Translations under genes and position numbers: made by a program
In this document: piece by piece, positions 36,295 through 44,668 of the stretch
Layout of the letters: each line of letters starts with the position of its first letter
Numbering within the stretch: position 1 is the first letter of the stretch
The notes under the pieces: model-generated
Database searches by the model: none
Told to the model about the DNA's origin: nothing
The model's input: only the letters and a program-made list of their open reading frames with translations
Assembly: GCF_965228805.1 (NCBI RefSeq)
Contig: NZ_CBDDIE010000003.1
Coordinates: forward strand, 3,844,001-3,908,000
Direction: 5' to 3'
DNA from: JASBTN01 sp965228805
Lineage (GTDB): Bacteria > Pseudomonadota > Alphaproteobacteria > Rhodobacterales > Rhodobacteraceae
DNA: 64,000 nt

Positions 36295-37116
36295 ATGAGT
36301 GGATTTACCCTGTTCCTGCGCGCCCTCGCCGCCCCGGTCCTGCGCGCAGCATTTGTTCTGAGGTTTGCCCTGCCGGTGATGCTGATCCCCAGCGTCCTGC
36401 GCCTGAGTTTCGACCTTTTTCCAGACGACAGGGTTGATGTGAAAGACCTGTGGTTCACCGCCAGTTTCCTTCTTGACCCGCTGGTGTGGAGCGTCGTGGC
36501 CATCGCCTGGTGCCGCACGCTGATGCGCCCGCTCGACTACCCCCGCCCGCTGATCGCGATCCGTGCCGAGCCGCTGTTTCGCTTCCTGGGCGCGGCCCTG
36601 TGCCTGGTTTTGACCGGAGTTGGGCTGCTGCATCTGGCAGGAACCTTCCTGCCCATGGGGCTTACCAGCTACACCCTGCCTGGATGGCATATGTTTTTCC
36701 TGTTGGGACTGGCCGTGCAGACGCTGTCGACCGCCGTCTTTCTCTGGCCCGTTCTGATCTTTGGCCGGATCCTTCCGGGCATTGCCCTGCGGCACCGCAG
36801 TGCCCTCCGCGCGCTGCTGCGCGATGGCGCCCGCCGGGTGGTGCCGATGGCGGTGATTGCCCTGGGGCTCGCCATCTTGCACACGCTGGCCCATCTGGGC
36901 CTGGGGCGGTTTCTGATCATGTTCGTGGACCACCCGTTGAAGGACGCCCTGACCACGGTTGTCCCACAGTTCATGTCGCCCACCCTGTTCACCCTGAACA
37001 TGCTGGGCAAGGCCATGATCAATGCCCTGGCCGTGCTGGTACTGCTCGCCGCACTCTGCGGTGAATATGTGCGGTTTCGCGGTGAGGCGCAGCAGGCTGT
37101 AGAGCAGCCCGCCTGA
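36295..37116 (+). CDS. Polytopic membrane protein of unknown function
   Basis: A 273-residue protein with about six hydrophobic segments (near residues 17-37, 55-75, 95-115, 130-155, 190-210 and 240-262). Basic residues lie on the intervening loops. I do not recognise a family. The start at ATG 36295 is chosen because the upstream part of the frame is Pro-rich and unlike a protein start; AGGAGA lies about 17 bases upstream, which is far. It diverges from the MOSC gene. Confidence 0.6.
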   Translation: MSGFTLFLRALAAPVLRAAFVLRFALPVMLIPSVLRLSFDLFPDDRVDVKDLWFTASFLLDPLVWSVVAIAWCRTLMRPLDYPRPLIAIRAEPLFRFLGAALCLVLTGVGLLHLAGTFLPMGLTSYTLPGWHMFFLLGLAVQTLSTAVFLWPVLIFGRILPGIALRHRSALRALLRDGARRVVPMAVIALGLAILHTLAHLGLGRFLIMFVDHPLKDALTTVVPQFMSPTLFTLNMLGKAMINALAVLVLLAALCGEYVRFRGEAQQAVEQPA

Positions 37117-37123
37117 CCGCGTA

Positions 37124-38017
37124 TCACCCCACCTCTTCCTCCTGTTCCGCCTTCATCTCGGCAATGCGCTCCAGCGCCTCGGCGCGGGTGTTGCGGATGT
37201 TGGGGCGGAAGTCCTGGCTTTCGGCGCGCAGGCGGATGTCGGCCTCGGTCTCGGACCCCGGCGCATAGCGCACGGAACCCAGCGACCAGTTGAGGTTCAA
37301 TCGCTTGCCGCGCGCCGCGTAACGCACCCAGGCGGGGGAATGAATGCGCGTGCCTTCGTAGTTGATCAGGAAATACCACTTCCGGCCGGTCGCGCCGATC
37401 TTCTCCTCGATCACGTCATAAAGCACATCGACATCGCCTGAATACTGAAGCACCAGGTCGGTGAAATCGACATCCATGACCTGAAGCTCCGGCAAGAAGG
37501 ACAGGCGCGCGGCGACCTCTTCGGCGGTCAGGTTCGGGGTGCGCTCCACCACCTTCTCCCGTTTCGAAGGCAGCTCGCGCAGCCGCCCTACGGCACTGTC
37601 GCGGTCGTAAAACAGGTTGGGGTCGAAGTTCTCGGTCCCCGCATTCTGTTCGATCTGGCGGCGGGTGACTTCAGAGGCATCGAAGCGCACCGAGCCCATG
37701 GAATGGGCCATGTTCAGTTCCTTGCCGCGGCGCGAATGGGCGAACCACGCAGCGCTGTCGATCCGTGCGTCTCGGTAATCCACCAGAAAGAACCACAGTT
37801 TCTCGCCGGTCGCCGCGATACGTTCCTCGATACGATCATAAAACCGGTTCACCTGGGCGGAGCTGGCCAGTTCCATACCGGCGAAACTGACCTCCATGAT
37901 CTGGTCGTCTTCATGAAAGGTAATGCGTGCGTCAATCTCTGCGGTCGTGAAGTCCTTGTCGTGCAATGTCGCCCCCCGGTTCAGCTGGCCCATCACCAAA
38001 CATTCAGATGAGGGCAT
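37124..38017 (-). CDS. Protein of two tandem homologous domains, unknown function
   Basis: A 297-residue soluble protein without signal peptide or membrane segments. The two halves (about 22-130 and 155-270) repeat each other: WFFLVDYRDARIDSAAW versus WYFLINYEGTRIHSPAW, then ARGK.LN and GSVRF versus GSVRY, and EIDARITFHEDDQIMEVSFAGME versus EVAARLSF..LQVMDVDFTDLV. The pattern of a beta strand, helix and SxGSVRY could be a STAS-like or SpoIIAA-like fold, but this is a guess. The start has AGGGTAAGC upstream. It lies alone between a membrane protein gene and ftsH. Confidence 0.7.
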   Translation of the reverse strand: MPSSECLVMGQLNRGATLHDKDFTTAEIDARITFHEDDQIMEVSFAGMELASSAQVNRFYDRIEERIAATGEKLWFFLVDYRDARIDSAAWFAHSRRGKELNMAHSMGSVRFDASEVTRRQIEQNAGTENFDPNLFYDRDSAVGRLRELPSKREKVVERTPNLTAEEVAARLSFLPELQVMDVDFTDLVLQYSGDVDVLYDVIEEKIGATGRKWYFLINYEGTRIHSPAWVRYAARGKRLNLNWSLGSVRYAPGSETEADIRLRAESQDFRPNIRNTRAEALERIAEMKAEQEEEVG

Positions 38018-38097
38018 GCTTACCCTACGTCAGCGCCCAAAACAAAACCACCCCGGCGCGAGGGCCGGGGTGGTCTGATGCAAGTTCTTGCCGAAAG

Positions 38098-40026
38098 TCA
38101 GGCGGTGGGCTCGGGCTCCATGCCGCCGTCACCAGCGGGTTTGGCGCGTGGCTTGGTCTTCGGCACCGCCAGGACCGAGGCATTGCCGCCATCGTCCGGC
38201 TTGTCCTCATCCTCGCCTTTTTGCGGCGGCTCGCCACGCATGACGCGCTGGATTTCCTCGCCGGTCAGGGTCTCGTACTCGAGCAGACCCTGGGCCAGGT
38301 TTTCCCATTCATCCGCCCGTTCGGTCAGAATCTTGAAAGCGGTGTCATAGGCTTCCTGGACGAACCCCTTGACCTCTTCCTCGATCAGCTCCTTCGTATG
38401 CGCCGAGACCGAGAAACCACCGGTGTTGCCCTGGTAGCCCTCATGCGCCTCGGCATAGTCGATATTGCCGACCTTGTCGGACATGCCCCAGCGCATCACC
38501 ATGGCGCGGGCCAGTCCCGAGGCCTGTTGGATGTCGCCAGCCGGACCGTTCGAGACATTCTCTTCGCCATACTTGATGATCTCGGCGGCCTTGCCCGCCA
38601 TGGTCATGGCGAGCTTTTCCTCACATTCCGACTTGTGCCAGTTCAGGCGGTCGATCTCGGGCAAGCTCACGACCATGCCCAACGCACCACCGCGCGGGAT
38701 GATGGTGGCCTTGTAGACCGGGTCGCATTGCGGCAGGGCCAGGCCCACCACGGCGTGACCGGCCTCGTGATAGGCAGTCTTTTCCTTCTGCTCATCGGTC
38801 AGGACCATGCTGCGCCGCTCGGCGCCCATCATAACCTTGTCCTTGGCGTTCTCGAAATCTTCCATGGTGACGAAGCGGCGCCCTACTCGGGCGGCCATCA
38901 GTGCTGCCTCGTTCACCAGGTTGGCCAGGTCTGCCCCCGAGAAGCCCGGGGTGCCGCGCGCGATCACGCGCATGTCGGCGTCGGGGCCCAGCGGCACCTT
39001 GCGGGCATGCACGCCCAGGATCTTCTCGCGGCCCTTGATGTCCGGGTTCGGCACGGTGACCTGGCGGTCGAAACGGCCCGGGCGCAGCAGCGCCGGGTCC
39101 AGCACGTCCTTGCGGTTGGTTGCGGCAAGGATGATCACACCCTCGTTGGCCTCGAACCCGTCCATTTCGACCAGCAGCTGGTTCAGCGTCTGTTCGCGTT
39201 CGTCATTGCCACCGCCGTAACCGGCACCACGATGGCGACCGACGGCGTCGATTTCGTCGATGAAGACGATGCAGGGCGCGTTTTTCTTGGCCTGTTCGAA
39301 CATGTCGCGCACACGGCTGGCGCCGACGCCCACGAACATCTCCACGAAGTCGGAACCGGAGATGGTGAAGAAGGGCACACCCGCCTCACCGGCAATGGCA
39401 CGGGCCAGCAGGGTCTTACCGGTGCCCGGAGGGCCAACCAGCAGAGCGCCCTTGGGAATGGTGCCACCCAGACGGCTGAATTTCTGCGGGTTGCGCAGGA
39501 ATTCCACGATCTCTTCCAGCTCTTCCTTGGCCTCGTCGATGCCCGCGACATCGTCAAAGGTCACCCGGCCTTCGCGTTCGGTCAGCATCTTGGCCTTGGA
39601 CTTGCCAAAGCCCATCGCGCCGCCTTTGCCACCGCCCTGCATGCGGTTCATCATGAAGAACCAGAAGCCGATCAGGATCAACACCGGCAACAGCAGCGAC
39701 AGAAGCGAGAAGAAGCCCGACTGCGCCTGCGGCTCCGCCGCGACCTCAACGCCCTTGTCCAGCATGCGGTTCAGGACCTCGGCCACGACTTCTTCGTTGC
39801 CAGGCACGATGGTGAAGTAATCCCGACCGTCCGAGCCGCGATACCGCACGGTCTCACCATCCACATCGGCCATGGCGACATTTCCGCCATCAACCTGCTG
39901 GATGAATTCCGAATAGGGAACCTCGTTGGTTGAGGCCATGGTCTGCCCGTCCGAGAACAGTCGGAACAGGGCGAGGATCATGACAAACAGCACGATCCAG
40001 AAAGCGAAATTTCTCGCGTTGCCCAA
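38098..40026 (-). CDS. ftsH: ATP-dependent zinc metalloprotease FtsH
   Basis: A 642-residue membrane-anchored AAA protease that degrades misfolded membrane proteins and regulators such as LpxC or heat-shock factors. Two N-terminal helices (about 8-25 and 105-123) flank a periplasmic domain; Walker A GPPGTGKT, Walker B IVFIDEID, second region of homology GRFDRQV and the zinc site HEAGH follow. The start is TTG 40026 with AAGGAG 7 bases upstream. Its regulators HflK and HflC are encoded at 56.6-58.6 kb in this window. It follows tilS by 105 bases. Confidence 0.97.
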   Translation of the reverse strand: MGNARNFAFWIVLFVMILALFRLFSDGQTMASTNEVPYSEFIQQVDGGNVAMADVDGETVRYRGSDGRDYFTIVPGNEEVVAEVLNRMLDKGVEVAAEPQAQSGFFSLLSLLLPVLILIGFWFFMMNRMQGGGKGGAMGFGKSKAKMLTEREGRVTFDDVAGIDEAKEELEEIVEFLRNPQKFSRLGGTIPKGALLVGPPGTGKTLLARAIAGEAGVPFFTISGSDFVEMFVGVGASRVRDMFEQAKKNAPCIVFIDEIDAVGRHRGAGYGGGNDEREQTLNQLLVEMDGFEANEGVIILAATNRKDVLDPALLRPGRFDRQVTVPNPDIKGREKILGVHARKVPLGPDADMRVIARGTPGFSGADLANLVNEAALMAARVGRRFVTMEDFENAKDKVMMGAERRSMVLTDEQKEKTAYHEAGHAVVGLALPQCDPVYKATIIPRGGALGMVVSLPEIDRLNWHKSECEEKLAMTMAGKAAEIIKYGEENVSNGPAGDIQQASGLARAMVMRWGMSDKVGNIDYAEAHEGYQGNTGGFSVSAHTKELIEEEVKGFVQEAYDTAFKILTERADEWENLAQGLLEYETLTGEEIQRVMRGEPPQKGEDEDKPDDGGNASVLAVPKTKPRAKPAGDGGMEPEPTA

Positions 40027-40131
40027 AGGGGATCTCCTTTAAACTTGCCCGGTCGGTGGCGGGCACAACTTGCCTGGCCCGTGGCCGGGCGTGGGAGGCT
40101 TACCCTTAAAATAGGGATCACACCAGCATGT

Positions 40132-41391
40132 TCAATGCGATAAAATGCTTGTGAAAAAGTGATCATCCGGGTGAACAGGCGTCAGAACCCAGCCATTTGC
40201 CAGCCCGGCAAGCGGAGCGGCGCGCAATTCATCGCCCAGAAATGCGGCCGGGGAGGCCATCAGCGCACGGCGCGGCAGCCCGGTCTGGCGCCAGTCAGGA
40301 CAGCCGTTGATTGCCTCTCCCAATGCCCGCACCTGCGCCTGTCTGTCGGGGCCCTCCAGCACCCAGCGCCCGTCCCAGACCTCGCCCACAGCCGCACGTT
40401 TGCGGCGTACTGCATTGTATTCGCGGTGAATTTCGACCCTCTCCAGATCGCCTTCAATCACGCAGCCATGCAGCGTTCGCCGGTCGCCGAAGGCGGCAAG
40501 TGTCATCGCCTCCTGAAGCGCATCGAGCCGCGGACGGTAGTCGGCGCCCGACACCCAGACCATCGCATGGGCGAACAAGCGTAGCTGGGTTTCCATCGGT
40601 TCATCCGTCAACCCCGCCAAGTCAAAGGCGACACCGCCGCCCTTCACCTGGCATAGGCGACGGGCCGCTTGGGCTGCGTGGCGTTCCATCACTTCGCGCG
40701 CGTTGGTCATGTGCTGGGCGGTATCCGCCAGTCGCTGCGCGTCCAGGCCCAGATCGGCCAGCGCCCCCATCGCCTGGCGCGCCTTCACCCGGTCGAAACG
40801 CGGGTCCTGGTTCGAAGGATCCTCGGCCCAGGCCACGCCCCTTGCGGTCAGATAATCGCGCAGATCGGCACGGGCTGTCACCAAGACAGGTCGCAGCCAG
40901 CGGGTGCCATCCGCCTGCCAATCCGCACGCATGGCCGCCAGTCCATCGACGCCAGAGCCGCGGGCCAGCCGCATCAGGAAGGTTTCCGCCTGATCGTCCA
41001 ACGTATGGCCCAAGGCGACAGCATCCACCCCCCGCGCCCGCGCCCAATCCGCCATCAGCCCATACCGCGCCCGGCGCGCGGCGTCCTGCAGGTTGCCCTG
41101 CCCGTCCCAGCTCCAGGTTAGCACGTCGTGGGACACTCCCAACCCGGCGCAGACCTCGGCAACCATCGCCGCCTCGGCCTTGGCCTCTTCGCGCAGCCCG
41201 TGATCCACGGTCACCGCATGAAGCGACAGCTCCAGCAAGGCGCCCTGAGATTTCTGGGCGCTCAGCCACGCATGGGCCAGGTGCAACAGCGCCATGGAGT
41301 CCCCGCCGCCGGAAACTGCCAGGCCCAGAGACGCGAAAGGGGAGCGGCCCTGCGCTCCCCCAATGAACTGTTCAAAGGCCTGGGTCGTCAC
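40132..41391 (-). CDS. tilS: tRNA(Ile)-lysidine synthase TilS
   Basis: A 419-residue N-type ATP pyrophosphatase that puts lysine on C34 of the tRNA-Ile reading AUA, an essential step. The PP-loop SGGGDS is at residues 27-32; the class signature LGHTLDDQAETFLMRLARGS follows. The start is GTG 41391, overlapping the cpoB stop by GTGA (4 bases), so translation is coupled. Position between tol-pal and ftsH is common in alphaproteobacteria. Confidence 0.94.
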   Translation of the reverse strand: MTTQAFEQFIGGAQGRSPFASLGLAVSGGGDSMALLHLAHAWLSAQKSQGALLELSLHAVTVDHGLREEAKAEAAMVAEVCAGLGVSHDVLTWSWDGQGNLQDAARRARYGLMADWARARGVDAVALGHTLDDQAETFLMRLARGSGVDGLAAMRADWQADGTRWLRPVLVTARADLRDYLTARGVAWAEDPSNQDPRFDRVKARQAMGALADLGLDAQRLADTAQHMTNAREVMERHAAQAARRLCQVKGGGVAFDLAGLTDEPMETQLRLFAHAMVWVSGADYRPRLDALQEAMTLAAFGDRRTLHGCVIEGDLERVEIHREYNAVRRKRAAVGEVWDGRWVLEGPDRQAQVRALGEAINGCPDWRQTGLPRRALMASPAAFLGDELRAAPLAGLANGWVLTPVHPDDHFFTSILSH

Positions 41392-42212
41392 GGGCAGGAC
41401 AACCCCTGCCGCGCGGCTTCGGCATCGGCCTGCGCGGTGCTGCCCGGGAAACGCACCCCCACTTCAGCGAGCGTCACGCAGGCTTCCTGCACCTGGCCCA
41501 GCGCCCCCAGGCTGGTGCCCAGTTTATAAAGCGCATCCGGCGCCCGGGCCCCATCGGGCGCGCCCGAGAAGGAAGTCAGGTAGGCGCGCGCCGCATCCGA
41601 CACTTCACCCATCGCCTCCAGCGCCTCGCCACGGTGGTAATGGGCCTGGCCGGCCAGCGCCCCACCCGGATAGGTTTCGGTGAAGCGCGCGAACATGCCC
41701 GCGGCATCCTCGAACCCGCCTTCCGACAGGGTCGCCATGGCGGCGTCGAAATCGGCCTGTTCGCCCACCGCCATCTGGCCACCGTCGGGCTCGGCCGGAA
41801 CCACGGCAACCGGTGCAGTGGGCAGGTCGCCACCGCCCAGCGTGCCACCCTGGCCTGCCTGGGACAGGTCACAGCCTTCCTCGAGCTCACAAAGGCGGAA
41901 TTCCAGGTCGCCGATCCGGTTGGTACCGTCCGACACGACCTGGTTGATGCGGAACTCCAGCTCTTCGGTCTTGCCAATGAGCCGCGCCAGCTCGCCCTCG
42001 ATCGCGTTCAGCCGGTCGGTCGCATTGCCCCCGGCCACCACGCCACCGGCTGCCCCGGTGGTGGACAGCTCGCGTTTCAGCGTCTGGATCTCGACATAAA
42101 GCACCGAAAGTTCCTGGCGGATATCGGCCAGGGTCTGGCTGCGGTCCTGCGCCAACACAGGCGTGGCGGCAATGATCCCGGCCGTCAGAACGGCCCCCAG
42201 AAGCGCTTTCAT
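41388..42212 (-). CDS. cpoB: Tol-Pal associated protein CpoB/YbgF
   Basis: A 274-residue periplasmic protein. Signal peptide ending VLA (about 21), then a coiled coil (about 25-60, QTLADIRQELSVLYVEIQTL), a second short helical part to about 100 and C-terminal TPRs (about 150-270, with ARFTETYPGGALAGQAHYHRGEALEAMG cut by a turn). CpoB coordinates peptidoglycan synthesis and outer-membrane constriction with TolA. It follows pal and overlaps tilS. Confidence 0.93.
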   Translation of the reverse strand: MKALLGAVLTAGIIAATPVLAQDRSQTLADIRQELSVLYVEIQTLKRELSTTGAAGGVVAGGNATDRLNAIEGELARLIGKTEELEFRINQVVSDGTNRIGDLEFRLCELEEGCDLSQAGQGGTLGGGDLPTAPVAVVPAEPDGGQMAVGEQADFDAAMATLSEGGFEDAAGMFARFTETYPGGALAGQAHYHRGEALEAMGEVSDAARAYLTSFSGAPDGARAPDALYKLGTSLGALGQVQEACVTLAEVGVRFPGSTAQADAEAARQGLSCP

Positions 42213-42256
42213 GTCCAGTCCTTTCCTTGCCCCAGAGCTACCGTGTCAGCCGCAGC

Positions 42257-42760
42257 TTAGCTGGTCGGCACGCCCGCCGACAACACCGTCACCGCGCGGC
42301 GGTTCTGGGCATAGCAGGCCTCGGCCGAACAGATCTCCAGCGGGCGTTCCTTGCCGTAGCTGACGGTCTTCAGACGGTTCGGCGCGACGCCGCGCTCGAT
42401 CAGGAAATTCTGCACCGCCGACGCACGACGCGCGCCCAGGGCGAGGTTGTACTCCCGGGTGCCCTGTTCATCCGCATGGCCTTCGATCACCGCGGTAAAG
42501 GCGGGGTTGTCCATCAGCCAGGTCGCCTGCATCTCCAGCACCGCCGAGGCCTCGGCCGACAGGGTCGACTGGTCAATCGCGAACAGCACGCGGTCGCCGA
42601 CCGTTTGCTGGAAATAGGCCGGGCTGGTCGGGTCCGAGGCCGAACCGGGCACCACGCCCGCGCCGCCCGCACCGGGGTTGTCGAACCGGCCGGGGTTGGT
42701 ACAGGCCGCGACCGTGCCAAGCACGCCGACCACAAGCACAGCTTTCATCAGATGTTTCAT
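42257..42760 (-). CDS. pal: Peptidoglycan-associated lipoprotein Pal
   Basis: A 167-residue outer-membrane lipoprotein with lipobox VAAC (Cys20) and an OmpA-like domain (about 55-165) with VIEGHADEQGTREYN and RRASAVQNFLIERGV. It binds peptidoglycan and TolB and pulls the outer membrane in at division. The start at 42760 begins the signal peptide and has AGGACAACCCC upstream; the longer frame does not. It follows tolB by 93 bases. Confidence 0.95.
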   Translation of the reverse strand: MKHLMKAVLVVGVLGTVAACTNPGRFDNPGAGGAGVVPGSASDPTSPAYFQQTVGDRVLFAIDQSTLSAEASAVLEMQATWLMDNPAFTAVIEGHADEQGTREYNLALGARRASAVQNFLIERGVAPNRLKTVSYGKERPLEICSAEACYAQNRRAVTVLSAGVPTS

Positions 42761-42853
42761 GGGGTTGTCCTGTCGTTGTCTATCTGTTCTGTCTTCTGCT
42801 CTTGGGCGCCAGTCTAGCATTCCCGGCGCCCCTTGGGAATTGGGTCAGTGACG

Positions 42854-44182
42854 TCAGTTCTGCAACGGCCCCCAGGCCGGGTCAGAGCCCGCCTGCGGCG
42901 TCGTCACCCGGCGCAGGTTGCGCCCGGAAATGTCGATCGAATAGAGCGCCGGCTGCCCCGATGCGCCCTGGCTTTCCCGGGTGAACATGATCACCCGCCC
43001 ATTGGGCGACCAGGACGGGCCTTCGTCAAGGAACGAGGCCGTGAGCAGCCGTTCCTCGCTGCCATCCGTGCGCATGACGCCAATGTGGAAGCGGCCCTGG
43101 TTCTGCTTGGTAAAGGCCACCATGTCACCACGCGGCGACCAGACCGGGGTGCCGTAACGGCCCGGGCCAAAGCTGATCCGCCGCGCCTCGCCGCCCGTGG
43201 CGGGCATGATATAGAGCTGCGGCGTGCCGGACCGGTCGCTTTCAAAAACGATATGCTGGCCATCCGGCGAGAAGCTGGGCGCGGTCTCGATCGAGGGCGC
43301 CTGGGTCAGGCGCTGCCGCCCGCTGCCGTCGATGTTCATGCGGTAAAGGTCCGTATTGCCGCCCGAGGACAGTGAAAACACCACCGTACGCCCATCGGGC
43401 GAGAAACGCGGCGCAAAGGTCATCGTGCCTTCCTGATCATCCAGCACCCGGCGGCCAACGCTGGCCACGTCCAGCACATAGATGCGCGGGAAGCCGGTTT
43501 CATAGCTGGTGTAAAGCACCCGGTCGCCGGTGGGCGAGAAACGCGGTGCCAGCACGATGGCGTTGCTGTCGGTCAGGTATTGCACATTGGCGCCGTCGTA
43601 ATCCATGATCGCCAGGCGCTTGCGGCGCGCATTCTTCGGCCCGGTTTCCGACACGAACACCACGCGGCTGTCGAAATAGCCGCTCTCTCCGGTGATGCGG
43701 CTGTAGACCACGTCCGACACCTTGTGCGCGATACGCCGCCAGCTGGCTTCCGAACCGCCGAACTGCAGCCCCTCACCCAAAGCGGCGTTGTTGTCCACGT
43801 CAAAGACGCGGAACTTCACGGTGATCTTACCCCCCGCCTGAGACACCGCCCCGGTGATCAGCGCCTGGACATTGATCGCGCGCCAGTCCGCATATTGCAC
43901 CGGGCTGTTGAAACTCGTGACATTCGAGATGAAGGCCGAAGACGGCACCTCACGAAACAGCCCCGTGCCCGCCAGGTCCGCGGCTACCACCCGCGCGATG
44001 TTCTGCGCCATCTCCGCCGCAGCAGAGTTTTCCGCCTGGAAGCTGGGCACCGCGAAGGGCAAGGGTTCGATGATCCCGTCGGTCACTTCAAGCCTCAGCG
44101 GTTCGGCCTGGGCGGTGGAGGGGATGCTCTGGGCAAGGCCGGTCAGGGCCAGCGCGAGGGTCAGGAGTTTGAGAACTTTCAT
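42854..44182 (-). CDS. tolB: Tol-Pal system periplasmic protein TolB
   Basis: A 442-residue periplasmic protein. Signal peptide ending AQA (about 26), an N-terminal alpha/beta domain, then a six-bladed propeller with repeats such as APRFSPDGRTVVFSLSSGG and APSFSPDGQHIVFESDRSG. It cycles between Pal and the TolQRA motor. Length and signature repeats fit. The gap of 90 bases to the preceding tolA-like gene contains no clear terminator. Confidence 0.96.
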   Translation of the reverse strand: MKVLKLLTLALALTGLAQSIPSTAQAEPLRLEVTDGIIEPLPFAVPSFQAENSAAAEMAQNIARVVAADLAGTGLFREVPSSAFISNVTSFNSPVQYADWRAINVQALITGAVSQAGGKITVKFRVFDVDNNAALGEGLQFGGSEASWRRIAHKVSDVVYSRITGESGYFDSRVVFVSETGPKNARRKRLAIMDYDGANVQYLTDSNAIVLAPRFSPTGDRVLYTSYETGFPRIYVLDVASVGRRVLDDQEGTMTFAPRFSPDGRTVVFSLSSGGNTDLYRMNIDGSGRQRLTQAPSIETAPSFSPDGQHIVFESDRSGTPQLYIMPATGGEARRISFGPGRYGTPVWSPRGDMVAFTKQNQGRFHIGVMRTDGSEERLLTASFLDEGPSWSPNGRVIMFTRESQGASGQPALYSIDISGRNLRRVTTPQAGSDPAWGPLQN

Positions 44183-44272
44183 GCGAACCTCTTATCCGCG
44201 AGGGGTGGGATTGCAAAAGCCGCGCAACTGCGTCGGCAGGAATTGGCTGGTGGGCGGGGCAGATGGGTCATG

Positions 44273-44668
44273 TCACCGCCACCTCATGTTGTCAGGATCG
44301 AAAGTCAGCCGCAGGTGGCGCCAGTGTTCATACTTGCCCACGGGCAGGTCATAGCCGTTCACGCCGCAGCGGATGATCGCGCGGCGGGCGGCCTGGAAGG
44401 CCTGGTTGGCCGCAGCTTCGGAACCACCGCGATAAGAGGTCATCCTGATTGACCCCAGGTCCGGTTTCCCATCTTGCATCACGTCGAAATCGACCTCGAC
44501 CACGGTGGCCAAGGCCTCGGTCGACAGCGCCCCGAGGTTCCAACAGGCCGAAACCTGCAGCAGTAAGGTGGTCTGTTCAGATCCGGACAGGCCAGGTTTG
44601 GTATCGCCCTCGGCCAGCGCCGCGGTGGCCAGGCTCAACGCCAGAACAGGGATCGCGAACCGAACCAT
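44273..44668 (-). CDS. Secreted stand-alone copy of the TolA C-terminal domain
   Basis: A 131-residue protein: signal peptide (1-19, ending ALA), then about 110 residues matching the end of TolA encoded just upstream, including SACWNLGALSTEALATVVEV, GSEAAANQAF, RAIIRCGVNGYDLP and the last DNMRWR. It lacks TolA's membrane anchor and linker. The start ATG 44668 shares one base with the tolA stop (TGATG), and AGGTGGCGG in tolA serves as ribosome site; GTG 44677 is the alternative. Probably a tandem duplication of the tolA 3' end that gained a signal peptide. It could compete with TolA for Pal/TolB or bind another partner. Confidence 0.85.
   Translation of the reverse strand: MVRFAIPVLALSLATAALAEGDTKPGLSGSEQTTLLLQVSACWNLGALSTEALATVVEVDFDVMQDGKPDLGSIRMTSYRGGSEAAANQAFQAARRAIIRCGVNGYDLPVGKYEHWRHLRLTFDPDNMRWR

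Noticed and set aside
37966..39933. A 655-codon plus-strand frame opposite ftsH
   Set aside because: Complete overlap with the unmistakable ftsH gene; Arg/His/Gly-rich translation typical of antisense frames in GC-rich DNA.
42819..42840. ATTCCC/GGGAAT dyad between pal and tolB
   Set aside because: Six pairs with a long loop; expected by chance at this size.
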